The notes under the pieces are model-generated. The model saw only the letters and a program-made list of their open reading frames with translations. It was not told the DNA's origin and ran no database searches. DNA of 64,000 bases from Streptomyces sp. 1-11 (GTDB lineage Bacteria > Actinomycetota > Actinomycetes > Streptomycetales > Streptomycetaceae), in assembly GCF_007176755.1 (NCBI RefSeq), contig NZ_BJTV01000001.1, positions 434,001-498,000 of the forward strand, in the 5' to 3' direction. Positions 27,950-35,637 of the stretch are shown in pieces. How positions within the stretch are numbered: the stretch's first letter is position 1; every line of letters begins with the position of its first letter. A program made the translations under genes and the position numbers.

Positions 27950-29200
27950 TCAGACGGCCGAACCGGCCTTCCACTGCGCCCAGTCCATGTTCCAGCCGTT
28001 GAGGCCGTTGTCCGGGGAGACCGTCTTGTCACCGGTGTGCCGGATCACCACGACGTCACCGACAAGGGAGTGGTTGTAGACCCACGCGGCCGGTGTGCTG
28101 GAGTCGTTGGCGCCCTTGGTGTCGGACAGGCCCACGCAGCCGTGGCTGGTGTTGACGCTGCCGAAGATGGACTTCGCGCCCCAGTAGTTGCCGTGCAGGA
28201 AGGTGCCGGAACTGGTCAGCCGGATGGCGTGGGGCACGTCCTTGATGTCGTACTCGCCCTTGCCGTCGTCGTCGGTGAAGCCCACGGTCGCGCCGTTCAT
28301 GCGCGTCTGCTTGAACTTCTCGGACATCACCATGATGCCCTCGTACGTCTTGTTCTCCGGGGAACCGGCGGAGATCGGTATGGTCTTTATCGTCCTGCCG
28401 TCCTGCGTGACCTTCATCTGCTTGGTCTGCGCGTCGACGTAGGAGACCTGGTTGCGGCCGATGTGGAAGGTGACCGTCTTCTGCTGCACGCCGTAGACGC
28501 CGGAAGCGCCCTCGACACCGTCGAGCGCGAGCTTCAGCGTGACGGTGGAGTTCTCCTTCCAGTACGCCTGGGGACGGAAGTCGATGCGGTTGGCGTTGAA
28601 CCAGTGGCCCACGACCTCCTGACCGCTGCTGGAGGTGACCGTGATCCCCTTCTGCACGGCGGCCTTGTTGGTGATCGCCTTGTCGAAGTTGATCGACACC
28701 GGCATGCCCACGCCGACGGTCGAACCGTTCTCCGGCGTGAAGTTGCCTATGAAGCTGTTGGCCGGCGAGACCGTGGTGAAGGAGGCGTTCTCGTGGGCCA
28801 CGCGGCCGGCGGAGTCCTTGGCCTCTGCGGCGAGCCGGTAGGTGGTCGACCGCTCCAGCTGGGCGTCGGGCTGCCAGCTCTTCTTGTCGGCGGACAGGGC
28901 GCCGGCCACGGTCTTGCCGTCCTCGGTGGTCATGGACACGTTGGTGAGGGTGCCCTTGGCGACCTTGACGGCGGCCGAGTTGTTGATGGAGGCGTTGTTC
29001 GAGCCGTCCTTCGGCGTGATGGTGATCTGGGCCTCGGAGGACTTCTCGGCCGCCGCCTCGTCGGCCTTGGCCTGCGAGGTGTCACCGCTGCCGGACGCCT
29101 TGGCGTCGTCGCCGCCGCCGGAACATCCGGTGAGTGCCAGCACGCCACCGAGCAGTGCGGACGCGACCGTCAGGCCCCTGCGCCGCTTGCTGTCCGTCAT
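27950..29200 (-). CDS. L,D-transpeptidase lipoprotein with Ig-like domains
   Basis: About 416 aa. The lipobox LTGC sits at the end of a signal peptide (TVASALLGGVLALTGC). Two Ig-like domains (NSFIGNFTPENGSTVGVGMP) precede a C-terminal YkuD domain. Its catalytic motif is HGNYWGAKSIFGSVNTSHGC plus VGL, with the active Cys in SHGC. It would form 3-3 peptidoglycan cross-links outside the membrane, like mycobacterial LdtMt2-class enzymes. I chose the ATG at 29200 because GGAG precedes it and it gives a normal signal peptide; an in-frame ATG at 29227 would add nine residues. Confidence 0.93.
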   Translation of the reverse strand: MTDSKRRRGLTVASALLGGVLALTGCSGGGDDAKASGSGDTSQAKADEAAAEKSSEAQITITPKDGSNNASINNSAAVKVAKGTLTNVSMTTEDGKTVAGALSADKKSWQPDAQLERSTTYRLAAEAKDSAGRVAHENASFTTVSPANSFIGNFTPENGSTVGVGMPVSINFDKAITNKAAVQKGITVTSSSGQEVVGHWFNANRIDFRPQAYWKENSTVTLKLALDGVEGASGVYGVQQKTVTFHIGRNQVSYVDAQTKQMKVTQDGRTIKTIPISAGSPENKTYEGIMVMSEKFKQTRMNGATVGFTDDDGKGEYDIKDVPHAIRLTSSGTFLHGNYWGAKSIFGSVNTSHGCVGLSDTKGANDSSTPAAWVYNHSLVGDVVVIRHTGDKTVSPDNGLNGWNMDWAQWKAGSAV

Positions 29201-29368
29201 CACACGCTTCTCCATCGTTGCCGTCATCGCGAACCCCGGGTCCCCATGGGAACCACCAACGCTACGGGCGATTCGCCCCGCTCCACGCCGGCCGCGGGTG
29301 TGGGTCTCCCCACGTCCGCCCGTGACGGGTGGTGCCGAAGTCGTCCGCGCGCCCCCTGAGACGAGAAA

Positions 29369-29396
29369 ACCCCGGACGGCGGTTGCCGTCCGGGGT
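29369..29396 (-). terminator. Intrinsic terminator for the acidic small protein gene
   Basis: A 12-bp perfect stem (ACCCCGGACGGC with GCCGTCCGGGGT) around a GGTT loop. Read on the minus strand, the stem ends in TTTT, making this one of the few classical rho-independent terminators in the window. Confidence 0.85.
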
Positions 29397-29416
29397 GCAC
29401 AAGTGCCCCTGGACGC

Positions 29417-29761
29417 TCAGCCGATGCCGCCGTCTTCCTCGTCGTCCTCTACATCATCCCCGTCCGCCTCCCAGTCCGGGGAGTCGGGGTCGTAGTCGAT
29501 GCGCTCGCTGGACCAGGAGGCCTGCTGGAGTTCCACCCCGGGCACCTCGCTGACCAGGTCGAACGGGTCCACGAGGTACGCGAGGGCCTCCGCGGTGTCT
29601 TCCGTCACAGCGCCCTCGGCGTGCGCCCGCTCCTCCTGCGGCAGCTCCGGATCGGCGGCGAGCCGGCGCAGCGCGGCCTTGGTCAGCCCGTCGCCGTCCT
29701 CCACCTCGAGGACCAAGTCCACCCGAAGGCGTACAAATCTGGATGTCTCTTCCGTGCTCAT
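29417..29761 (-). CDS. Conserved acidic small protein, function unknown
   Basis: 114-aa soluble protein. The N-terminal 50 residues (RFVRLRVDLVLEVEDGDGLT) look like a small alpha/beta domain. The C-terminal third is strongly acidic, ending in a run of Asp and Glu before GGIG. I recognise no motif. Start ATG at 29761 begins MSTEETSRF; frame upstream is open but low-complexity. It is divergent from a putative sortase substrate, and a T-tailed terminator follows its stop. Confidence 0.75.
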   Translation of the reverse strand: MSTEETSRFVRLRVDLVLEVEDGDGLTKAALRRLAADPELPQEERAHAEGAVTEDTAEALAYLVDPFDLVSEVPGVELQQASWSSERIDYDPDSPDWEADGDDVEDDEEDGGIG

Positions 29762-29870
29762 GCCGGGAGCGTACGACTGAAACCCCTTGTGACTTTCCTG
29801 TGACCCGCGACTTTCACTAACATCGCCCCACACGGCCAATTCGCCAGCGTCACAAGGGGATCGATATTCC

Positions 29871-30197
29871 GTGTCATCCGCTCGCCGTCCGCTGCTGACC
29901 GCCACCGCCGCGGGAACGCTGCTGTGCGCCCTGTGGTTCGTCCCGTCCGCCAACGCCTCGCAGGACGACCCGGCGAGAGCGGCGACCGGGGCGGCCTCGA
30001 CGACACCCGTCACCCAGCAGGCGAAGGCCGTGTCCGAGGGCACCGCGGCCGACGCCGCGGACACCGCGGACACCGCAGAACTGGCCGACACCGGCAGCTT
30101 CGACACCACGCCGTACGTGGCCGGCGGCAGCCTGTTCCTCGCCGTGGGCGCCGGGTTCGTGGTGTATTCGGTGCGCCGGGAACGCCTGGGCCTTTAA
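29871..30197 (+). CDS. Small putative sortase-anchored surface protein (LAxTG)
   Basis: 108 aa. A signal peptide (LLTATAAGTLLCALWFVPSANA) is followed by an Ala/Thr/Asp-rich stretch with DTADTA-type repeats. The C-terminal sorting signal is LADTG, a 16-residue hydrophobic segment (YVAGGSLFLAVGAGFVVY) and an RRERLGL basic tail. LAxTG is the recognition sequence of class E sortases in Streptomyces, so covalent cell-wall attachment is likely. There is no other domain, so it may be a wall-linked spacer or an adaptor. Start is GTG at 29871. Confidence 0.75.
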   Translation: MSSARRPLLTATAAGTLLCALWFVPSANASQDDPARAATGAASTTPVTQQAKAVSEGTAADAADTADTAELADTGSFDTTPYVAGGSLFLAVGAGFVVYSVRRERLGL

Positions 30198-30239
30198 TAT
30201 CGCTTGACGATTCTTTGACAGTACACGCATAGTCCGCTC

Positions 30240-31001
30240 ATGAAGAGATCATCGGGCGTGCGGCTGTGCGCCACCGCGGTCGTCGGCGCCCTCTCGCTCG
30301 CCCTCGTGACGGGCTGTTCCGACGGCGGCTCCGGGGACGGCTCCGCCAAGGCGCTGAGCGCCGCCGAGCTGAAGGACCGGCTCATCGCCAAGGGCGAGGT
30401 GCCGGGGTTCAAGGTCGGGGCCGTCAAGGGCGGGATCCCCGATAAGAGCAAGGTCAAGGCGGGCGACGCGCAGTGCGACCCGCTGCTGCGCGCCCTCACC
30501 GCCATCGCCCCCGGCGAGCCGGCGGCTCAGGCCAGCCGCATGGCGACGGAGGACAAGAAGGACCCCACGGACGACGCGACGTCCCTGGACGATCTGGCCG
30601 ACGGCAAGTTCGAGGACGCGCTCAACAAGTCCATGGACCTGGACGTCACCGTGGTCACCCTGGCCTCGTACGACGGCGACGGCGCCGAGAAGGCCCTGAA
30701 GTCGGTCTCGGACGCGGTGAAGGCGTGCTCGGGCGGCTTCGCCGGCGAGCAGGACGGCGAGAAGGGCAAGTTCACCAAGGTGGCCGAGGAGAAGTCCTCG
30801 GGCACGGGTGACGAGTCGGTGGCCTTCACCGCGACCAACGACAGTTCCGACGAGGGAGACATGCCGCTGCACGCCGAGGTCGTGCGGCACGGCAGCACGC
30901 TGGCGACGTACTCCACGGTCAACATCGGCGCGATGATGGGCAAGAAGCCGTACGCGGTCTCCGCGCCGGTCGTCAAGGCACAGGCGGCCAAGCTGAAGTG
31001 A
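30240..31001 (+). CDS. Lipoprotein of unknown function
   Basis: 253-aa predicted lipoprotein. The signal peptide ends LALVTGC at about residue 26, with the lipidated Cys followed by a Ser/Gly-rich linker. The mature domain contains SAAELKDRLIAKGEVPGFKV and two cysteines (AQCDPLLRAL and AVKACSGGF), resembling the surface lipoproteins common in Streptomyces. No catalytic motif is seen. TTGACG at 30204-30209 and CATAGT at 30228-30233 (18-nt spacing) would place transcription initiation at or beside the ATG, so the mRNA may be leaderless. Confidence 0.82.
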   Translation: MKRSSGVRLCATAVVGALSLALVTGCSDGGSGDGSAKALSAAELKDRLIAKGEVPGFKVGAVKGGIPDKSKVKAGDAQCDPLLRALTAIAPGEPAAQASRMATEDKKDPTDDATSLDDLADGKFEDALNKSMDLDVTVVTLASYDGDGAEKALKSVSDAVKACSGGFAGEQDGEKGKFTKVAEEKSSGTGDESVAFTATNDSSDEGDMPLHAEVVRHGSTLATYSTVNIGAMMGKKPYAVSAPVVKAQAAKLK

Positions 31002-31030
31002 CGGCCCGTCCGCGGACGGGGCCGGGCTCG

Positions 31031-31063
31031 CGGCGGGGGCGCCGTGCGACGGCGCCCCCGCCG
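31031..31063. terminator. Bidirectional terminator between lipoprotein and hutH
   Basis: CGGCGGGGGCGCCGT-GCG-ACGGCGCCCCCGCCG, a perfect 15-bp stem with a 3-nt loop between two convergent genes (stops at 31001 and 31072). Confidence 0.85.
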
Positions 31064-31071
31064 GACGTATG

Positions 31072-32616
31072 TCAGGCCAGCGGCCCCGTCACGGACTCCG
31101 CGGCGGTGACGAGGCGTCCCCCGCGGACGAAGGCGTCGGCCGCGGCCAGGTCGGGGGCCAGGAAGCGGTCCGGGCCCGGGCCCCGTACGCCGGCGGCGCG
31201 CACGGCGTCGATCACCGCCCGGGAGGCGGGCGCCGGGTCCAGCCCCTCGCGCAGTTCGATGGCGCGGGTGGCCGCGTACAGCTCGATGGCGATGACCCGG
31301 GTGAGGTTCCCGACGGCGGTGCGCAGCTTGCGCGCGGCCGACCAGCCCATGGACACGTGGTCCTCCTGCATGGCGGAGGACGGGATGGAGTCGGCCGAGG
31401 CCGGGACGGCCAGCCGCTTCAGCTCGCTGACCAGGGCGGCCTGGGTGTACTGGGCGATCATCAGGCCGGAGTCGACGCCGGCGTCGTCGGCGAGGAACGG
31501 CGGCAGCCCGTGGCTGCGGTTCTTGTCGAGCAGCCGGTCGGTGCGGCGCTCGGCGATGGAGGCCAGGTCGGCGGCCGCGATGGCGAGGAAGTCCAGGACG
31601 TAGGCGACCGGCGCCCCGTGGAAGTTGCCGTTGGACTCCACCCGCCCGTCGGGCAGCACGACGGGGTTGTCCACGGCGGAGGCCAGCTCGCGCTCGGCGA
31701 CCAGGCGGGCGTGCGCGAGGGTGTCCCGGCCGGCGCCGGCGACCTGCGGGGCGCAGCGCACCGAGTAGGCGTCCTGGACGCGCGGGGCGTCGTCCTGGTG
31801 GTGGCCGGTGAGCTGGGAGCCCTTGAGCACGGCCAGCATGTTGGCGGCGGAGGCGCCCTGGCCCGGGTGCGGGCGGATGGCGTGCAGCTCGGGGGCGAGC
31901 ACCTTGTCCGTGCCGAGCAGCGCCTCCAGGCTGAGGGCGGCGGTGACGTCGGCGGACTTGTACAGGGTGTCGAGGTCGGCGAGGGCCATGACCAGCATGC
32001 CGAGCATGCCGTCGGTGCCGTTGAGGAGGGCGAGCCCCTCCTTCTCGCGCAGCTCGACGGGGGCGATCCCGTGCTCGGCGAGCAGCTCGCCGGCCGGCCG
32101 GACCTCGCCGTCGGGGCCCTCAGCGTCGCCCTCGCCCATGAGGGCCAGGGCACAGTGGGAGAGCGGGGCGAGGTCCCCCGAGCAGCCCAGGGAGCCGTAC
32201 TCGTGCACGACCGGGGTGATCCCGGCGTTGAGCACGTCGGCCATGGTCTGCGCGACCTCGGGCCGGACCCCGGTGTGCCCGGAGCAGACGGTCTTCAGCC
32301 GCAGGAACATCAGGGCGCGTACGACCTCCCGCTCGACCCGCGGGCCCATGCCGGCGGCGTGCGAGCGGACGATGTTGCGCTGCAGCTGGGCGCGCAGTTC
32401 CTGGCTGATGTGCCGGGTCGCCAGGGCTCCGAAACCGGTGGAGACGCCGTAGACCGGTTCGGGCTTGGCCGCGAGGGCGTCCACGATCTCCCGGGCCGCC
32501 GCGAGGGCGGACACGGCCTCGGCCGACAGCTCGATGCGGGCACCGCCGCGCGCCACGGCGAGAACGTCGGACGCCGTGACACCGGACGTCCCCACCACCA
32601 CAGTGTGCATATCCAT
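31072..32616 (-). CDS. hutH: Histidine ammonia-lyase
   Basis: 514-aa enzyme that deaminates histidine to urocanate, the entry to histidine catabolism. The MIO cofactor triad is in YGSLGCSGDLAPLSH, here Cys145-Ser146-Gly147 instead of the common Ala-Ser-Gly. VYGVSTGFG, the RVQDAYSVRCAPQV stretch and SSAMQEDHVSMG are also diagnostic. I set the start at ATG 32616 (MDMHTVVVGTSG). The frame is open to 32652, but that stretch contains the promoter and operator. No other hut gene is adjacent. A terminator lies beyond its stop. Confidence 0.95.
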   Translation of the reverse strand: MDMHTVVVGTSGVTASDVLAVARGGARIELSAEAVSALAAAREIVDALAAKPEPVYGVSTGFGALATRHISQELRAQLQRNIVRSHAAGMGPRVEREVVRALMFLRLKTVCSGHTGVRPEVAQTMADVLNAGITPVVHEYGSLGCSGDLAPLSHCALALMGEGDAEGPDGEVRPAGELLAEHGIAPVELREKEGLALLNGTDGMLGMLVMALADLDTLYKSADVTAALSLEALLGTDKVLAPELHAIRPHPGQGASAANMLAVLKGSQLTGHHQDDAPRVQDAYSVRCAPQVAGAGRDTLAHARLVAERELASAVDNPVVLPDGRVESNGNFHGAPVAYVLDFLAIAAADLASIAERRTDRLLDKNRSHGLPPFLADDAGVDSGLMIAQYTQAALVSELKRLAVPASADSIPSSAMQEDHVSMGWSAARKLRTAVGNLTRVIAIELYAATRAIELREGLDPAPASRAVIDAVRAAGVRGPGPDRFLAPDLAAADAFVRGGRLVTAAESVTGPLA

Positions 32617-32623
32617 ATTCAGG

Positions 32624-32652
32624 AGCGTACGCATTGAATGCGTTGGTGTCAC
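32624..32652 (-). promoter_or_regulatory. hutH promoter with palindromic operator in the spacer
   Basis: On the minus strand GTGACA (32652-32647) and TACGCT (32629-32624) are 17 nt apart. The expected initiation point, 6-8 nt after the -10, falls on or next to the hutH ATG, so a leaderless mRNA is likely. The spacer is filled by a perfect 15-bp palindrome, ACGCATT-G-AATGCGT (32629-32643), ideally placed for a repressor. Confidence 0.6.
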
Positions 32653-32656
32653 TAGT

Positions 32657-32674
32657 GGGGTGCGGGAGCACCCC
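32657..32674 (-). terminator. Hairpin after the GGDEF gene
   Basis: GGGGTGC-GGGA-GCACCCC, a perfect 7-bp stem. It lies between the end of the GGDEF gene (32757) and the hutH promoter and would insulate hutH from upstream transcription. Confidence 0.45.
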
Positions 32675-32756
32675 TTACCGTTCCGTGAGGCCGGAGGAGG
32701 CCGGAGGAGGCCGGACGAGGTCGGACGAGGTCGGATGAGGTCGGCCCAGGGCGCCC

Positions 32757-33899
32757 TCAGGGCAGCCGGCCCCTGAAGCGGCGCCGCTCGGCCCGCTCCG
32801 GCGGGGGCTCGTCGGCGAGGCGTACGACGGGGTCGTCCGGCCCCTCCCGGCCCGCCACCACCGGCCGGTCGGTCCCCAGGGCCTTGGCCCGGTACTGCGC
32901 GGCGTCGGCCAGCCGGAACAGCCGCCGGGCGTCGTGCACCGGCCCGATCGGGTCCTCGGTCGAGGCGACGCCGCAGGCCACCCCCTCACCCAGCTCCAGC
33001 TCCCCGGCCCGCCGGCACAGCTCGTCCGCCGCCTTGACCACGTCGTCCGCGGGCGGGCCGGCCACCAGCAGGCAGAACTCGTCGCCGCCGAGCCGTGCGG
33101 CGAGCGCGCCCGGCAGCATCGCCCCGCACAGCGACAGCACCGAGCCGAACCGTTCCAGCAGCCGGTCGCCGACGGCGTGCCCGAGGGTGTCGTTGACCCG
33201 CTTCAGCCCGTTGAGATCGCAGACGACGAGGCTGACGACCACACCCCCGGTGCGGTGCCGCTCGACGGCCTCCTCCAGGTGGACGTCCACGGCACGGCGG
33301 TTGGCCAGGCCGGTGAGGGAGTCGGTGAACGCCAGCCGGCGGGCCTCCTCCAGCCGCTCGGTCTGGGCCAGCCCCGCGGCGACGACCGCGGCCAGCACGG
33401 TGGCGAAGTCGGCGTCGGGGGGCCCGAAGAGGGGGGCGCTGACCGCCCGGGCCACGTACAGCTCGCCCCACGCCCGGCCGTGCAGCACGACGGGGGCGAC
33501 CACGCAGCAGCCCCGGCCGCGGCGGCGCAGCGCGGCCACCCGCTGGTGGAAGTAGCCGGGGTCGCCGGCGGCCGTGCCCTCGGCGGTCTCCACCCAGGCG
33601 TTCGGGCCGCCCCCGCCGACCCACCGCTCGTGCAGGAACTCGGTGATCTCCGGGAACTGGTGCACCGGGTAGGTCTCGGCCTCCGGGAACTCCTCCTCGT
33701 CCGGGCGGCGCTCCCCCACGTTGACCAGCACGCGCAGCCGGCCCAGGTCCCGCTCCCACACCGACAGCGCGGCGAAGCTGCCGTCCAGCGCCCAGCACGC
33801 GCCGAGCGCGGCGGCGCGCCACGACTCCATCGGCGCACGCGCCGCGGCCATCCCCTGAGCCAGCGCCACCACGGCTGCCAGCCGCTTGTCCTCACCCAT
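32757..33899 (-). CDS. GAF-GGDEF diguanylate cyclase
   Basis: 380-aa protein. Residues about 20-180 form a GAF-like sensory domain (VLVNVGERRPDEEEFPEAET, GCCVVAPVVLHGRAWGELYVA). Residues about 185-350 are a GGDEF domain: AFTDSLTGLANRRAVDVHL, DLNGLKRVNDTLGHAVGDRLL and the intact active-site RLGGDEFCLL. It is therefore predicted to make cyclic di-GMP, which controls Streptomyces development through BldD. No RxxD inhibitory site is seen five residues before GGDEF, so feedback inhibition may be absent. There are no membrane segments. Confidence 0.9.
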   Translation of the reverse strand: MGEDKRLAAVVALAQGMAAARAPMESWRAAALGACWALDGSFAALSVWERDLGRLRVLVNVGERRPDEEEFPEAETYPVHQFPEITEFLHERWVGGGGPNAWVETAEGTAAGDPGYFHQRVAALRRRGRGCCVVAPVVLHGRAWGELYVARAVSAPLFGPPDADFATVLAAVVAAGLAQTERLEEARRLAFTDSLTGLANRRAVDVHLEEAVERHRTGGVVVSLVVCDLNGLKRVNDTLGHAVGDRLLERFGSVLSLCGAMLPGALAARLGGDEFCLLVAGPPADDVVKAADELCRRAGELELGEGVACGVASTEDPIGPVHDARRLFRLADAAQYRAKALGTDRPVVAGREGPDDPVVRLADEPPPERAERRRFRGRLP

Positions 33900-34026
33900 T
33901 GCTCCAGATTAGGGAGGATTTGGGGTGAACAGGAACATCAAGGCAGCGATGCCCACTCGACGTGACGGTGCCCAGCCGGTCCCGGCCGGTCCCGGGCGGA
34001 CCGCCGTCAGGCGGCGTCCCGCACCG

Positions 34027-34821
34027 TCACTCGCCCGGCCACCGCGGCTCGCGCTTCTCGTTGAAGGCCGCCACGCCCTCCGCCCGGTCCCCGGAGAACG
34101 CCACCGACCGCCATGCCGCGTCCTCGACCTCGAGACCGGCCCTCAGGTCCAGGCCGTGGCCCAGGCGCAGCGCCCGCTTGGCCGCACGCAGCCCCACCGG
34201 CGAGTTCCGGGCGATGCGCGCCGCCAGCGCCAGCGCCTCCTCGCGGTCCCGGCCCTCCTCGACCAGTTCGTCCACCAGCCCGAGGCCCGCCGCCTCCGCC
34301 GCGTCCAGCCGCCGGGCGGTGAAGATCAGCTCGGCCGCCCGGGCCGCCCCGACCCGCCGCGGCAGGAGCTGTGTGCCGCCGCCGCCCGGGATCACGCCCA
34401 CCGACACCTCCGGCAGCCCCACGACCGCCGTCGGGTCGGCCACGATCAGGTCGCAGGACAGCGCCAGCTCGAACCCGCCGCCCAGCGCGAAGCCGTGCAC
34501 CGCCGCGACGGTCGGCATCGGCAGCTCCAGCACCCCGGTGTACGCCCCGCGCGCCACCGGCCGCTGCCGCACCAGGTCGGCGTCGCTGAAGGAGTTCCGC
34601 TCCTTCAGGTCGGCCCCGACGCAGAACGCGCGCTCGTGCGAGGAGGTCAGCACGACCACCCTCGCCTCCCGGTCGGCGGCGAGCGCCGCGCACGCGCCCG
34701 CGAGGGAGCGGGCCATCTCCGTCGAGACGGCGTTCATGGCCTTCGGCCGGTCCAGCACCAGCTCCGCCACGTGCCCGTGCCGCCGCACCAGCACGAACTC
34801 CCCGTACCGCTCCTCGCTCAT
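34027..34821 (-). CDS. Enoyl-CoA hydratase/isomerase family protein
   Basis: 264-aa crotonase. The oxyanion-hole segments are SSHERAFCVGADLKE and VHGFALGGGFELALSCDLIVA. The first catalytic Glu is in GLPEVSVGVIPGGGGTQLLPR and the second plausibly in AARAAELIFTARRL, so hydratase activity is credible. It may act in fatty-acid or branched-chain amino-acid degradation; the acyl-CoA carboxylase genes lie a few kb away. GGAGGG precedes the ATG at 34821, and a paired GTTAAC element sits immediately upstream. Confidence 0.93.
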   Translation of the reverse strand: MSEERYGEFVLVRRHGHVAELVLDRPKAMNAVSTEMARSLAGACAALAADREARVVVLTSSHERAFCVGADLKERNSFSDADLVRQRPVARGAYTGVLELPMPTVAAVHGFALGGGFELALSCDLIVADPTAVVGLPEVSVGVIPGGGGTQLLPRRVGAARAAELIFTARRLDAAEAAGLGLVDELVEEGRDREEALALAARIARNSPVGLRAAKRALRLGHGLDLRAGLEVEDAAWRSVAFSGDRAEGVAAFNEKREPRWPGE

Positions 34822-34832
34822 GACACCCTCCG

Positions 34833-34848
34833 GTTAACGCGGGTTAAC
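34833..34848 (-). promoter_or_regulatory. Paired GTTAAC element upstream of the enoyl-CoA hydratase
   Basis: GTTAAC-GCGG-GTTAAC. Each hexamer is its own palindrome, separated by 4 bp, 11-27 bp upstream of the start codon. A/T-rich symmetrical sequence stands out in this GC-rich genome and is a plausible repressor site, but no regulator is assigned. Confidence 0.45.
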
Positions 34849-35007
34849 TCACTGCCGTCCCGATCATCGCAGCCGCACCCCGCCGCGGGAAAGAGCCGTC
34901 CCCTCCACTCCCCTACACCCGTTCGAGTGACATCCCGGCTGTTTCGGTCCACACCGACCACGAGCGCGCATAGCGTGCGCTCCGCGCCACGGTGGGGAGG
35001 GGACCTC

Positions 35008-35637
35008 ATGAGACCGATACGCGCCGAGTCCGGTGCCGGGGAAACGAATCAGCGCAGCGCCGCGGCCAGGACCGCCACGCTTCCCGGCCTGCGCGGCCGG
35101 CACCGCAGGCCCCGCCCCCGCAAGGTGCTGCTCGCCGCGGGGGGCCTGGCGCTGGCCGCCGGGGTGCTCAGCCTCGTGCGCGTCGCACCGGAGTCCGGTG
35201 TCGGCGCCCCGGGCACCGCGCAGGCCGAGCCCCGGCTCGACCCGAGCGGCGCCGCCACCGCCCGCTCCTCGGCCCCGGCCGCCGCCCCGGCCACGGCCCG
35301 CGCGACCCGTCCCTCGGCCACCACGGCCATGGGCGGGGTGAGCGCGGCGCCGACGGACACGGAAGCGCCGGCGGATCCGCGCCCGGTCGCCCCCGGCGCC
35401 CCGGCGAGCCGCCTCGCGCCGCCGAGCGGCAGCACCGCGCCGACCACCGGGCCACGGGCCACCGAACCGGCCACCACCGCGCCGCACACCTCGCAGCCGG
35501 CGCCCGCGCCGACCAGGACCACGACCGCGCCTGCCCCGAGCCACGGCCCGACGGACCCGCCCACCCGGGGCGGCGGCGGCCTGTGCCTGCCGGTGATCGG
35601 CCTCTGCGTGGACGTGCTGGGCGAGGGTCAGGGCTGA
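35008..35637 (+). CDS. Hypothetical Pro/Ala/Thr-rich membrane-anchored protein
   Basis: 209 aa. A basic N-terminus (RGRHRRPRPRK) precedes one hydrophobic segment (VLLAAGGLALAAGVLSLV, about 38-55). A long low-complexity region of Ala, Pro, Thr and Ser follows, typical of a wall-spanning linker, and a short C-terminal cap with two cysteines (GGGGLCLPVIGLCVDVLG) ends the protein. Function is unknown; the CLPVIGLCVD cap recurs in Streptomyces secreted proteins as far as I recall. ATG at 35008 has GGGGAGGGG upstream. The 3' end overlaps the convergent cyclase gene by 10 bp. Confidence 0.78.
   Translation: MRPIRAESGAGETNQRSAAARTATLPGLRGRHRRPRPRKVLLAAGGLALAAGVLSLVRVAPESGVGAPGTAQAEPRLDPSGAATARSSAPAAAPATARATRPSATTAMGGVSAAPTDTEAPADPRPVAPGAPASRLAPPSGSTAPTTGPRATEPATTAPHTSQPAPAPTRTTTAPAPSHGPTDPPTRGGGGLCLPVIGLCVDVLGEGQG

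Noticed and set aside
32617..32652. Upstream start for hutH
   Set aside because: The extra 12 codons would consist of the -35, palindrome and -10 of the hutH promoter, and the added residues are not HutH-like.
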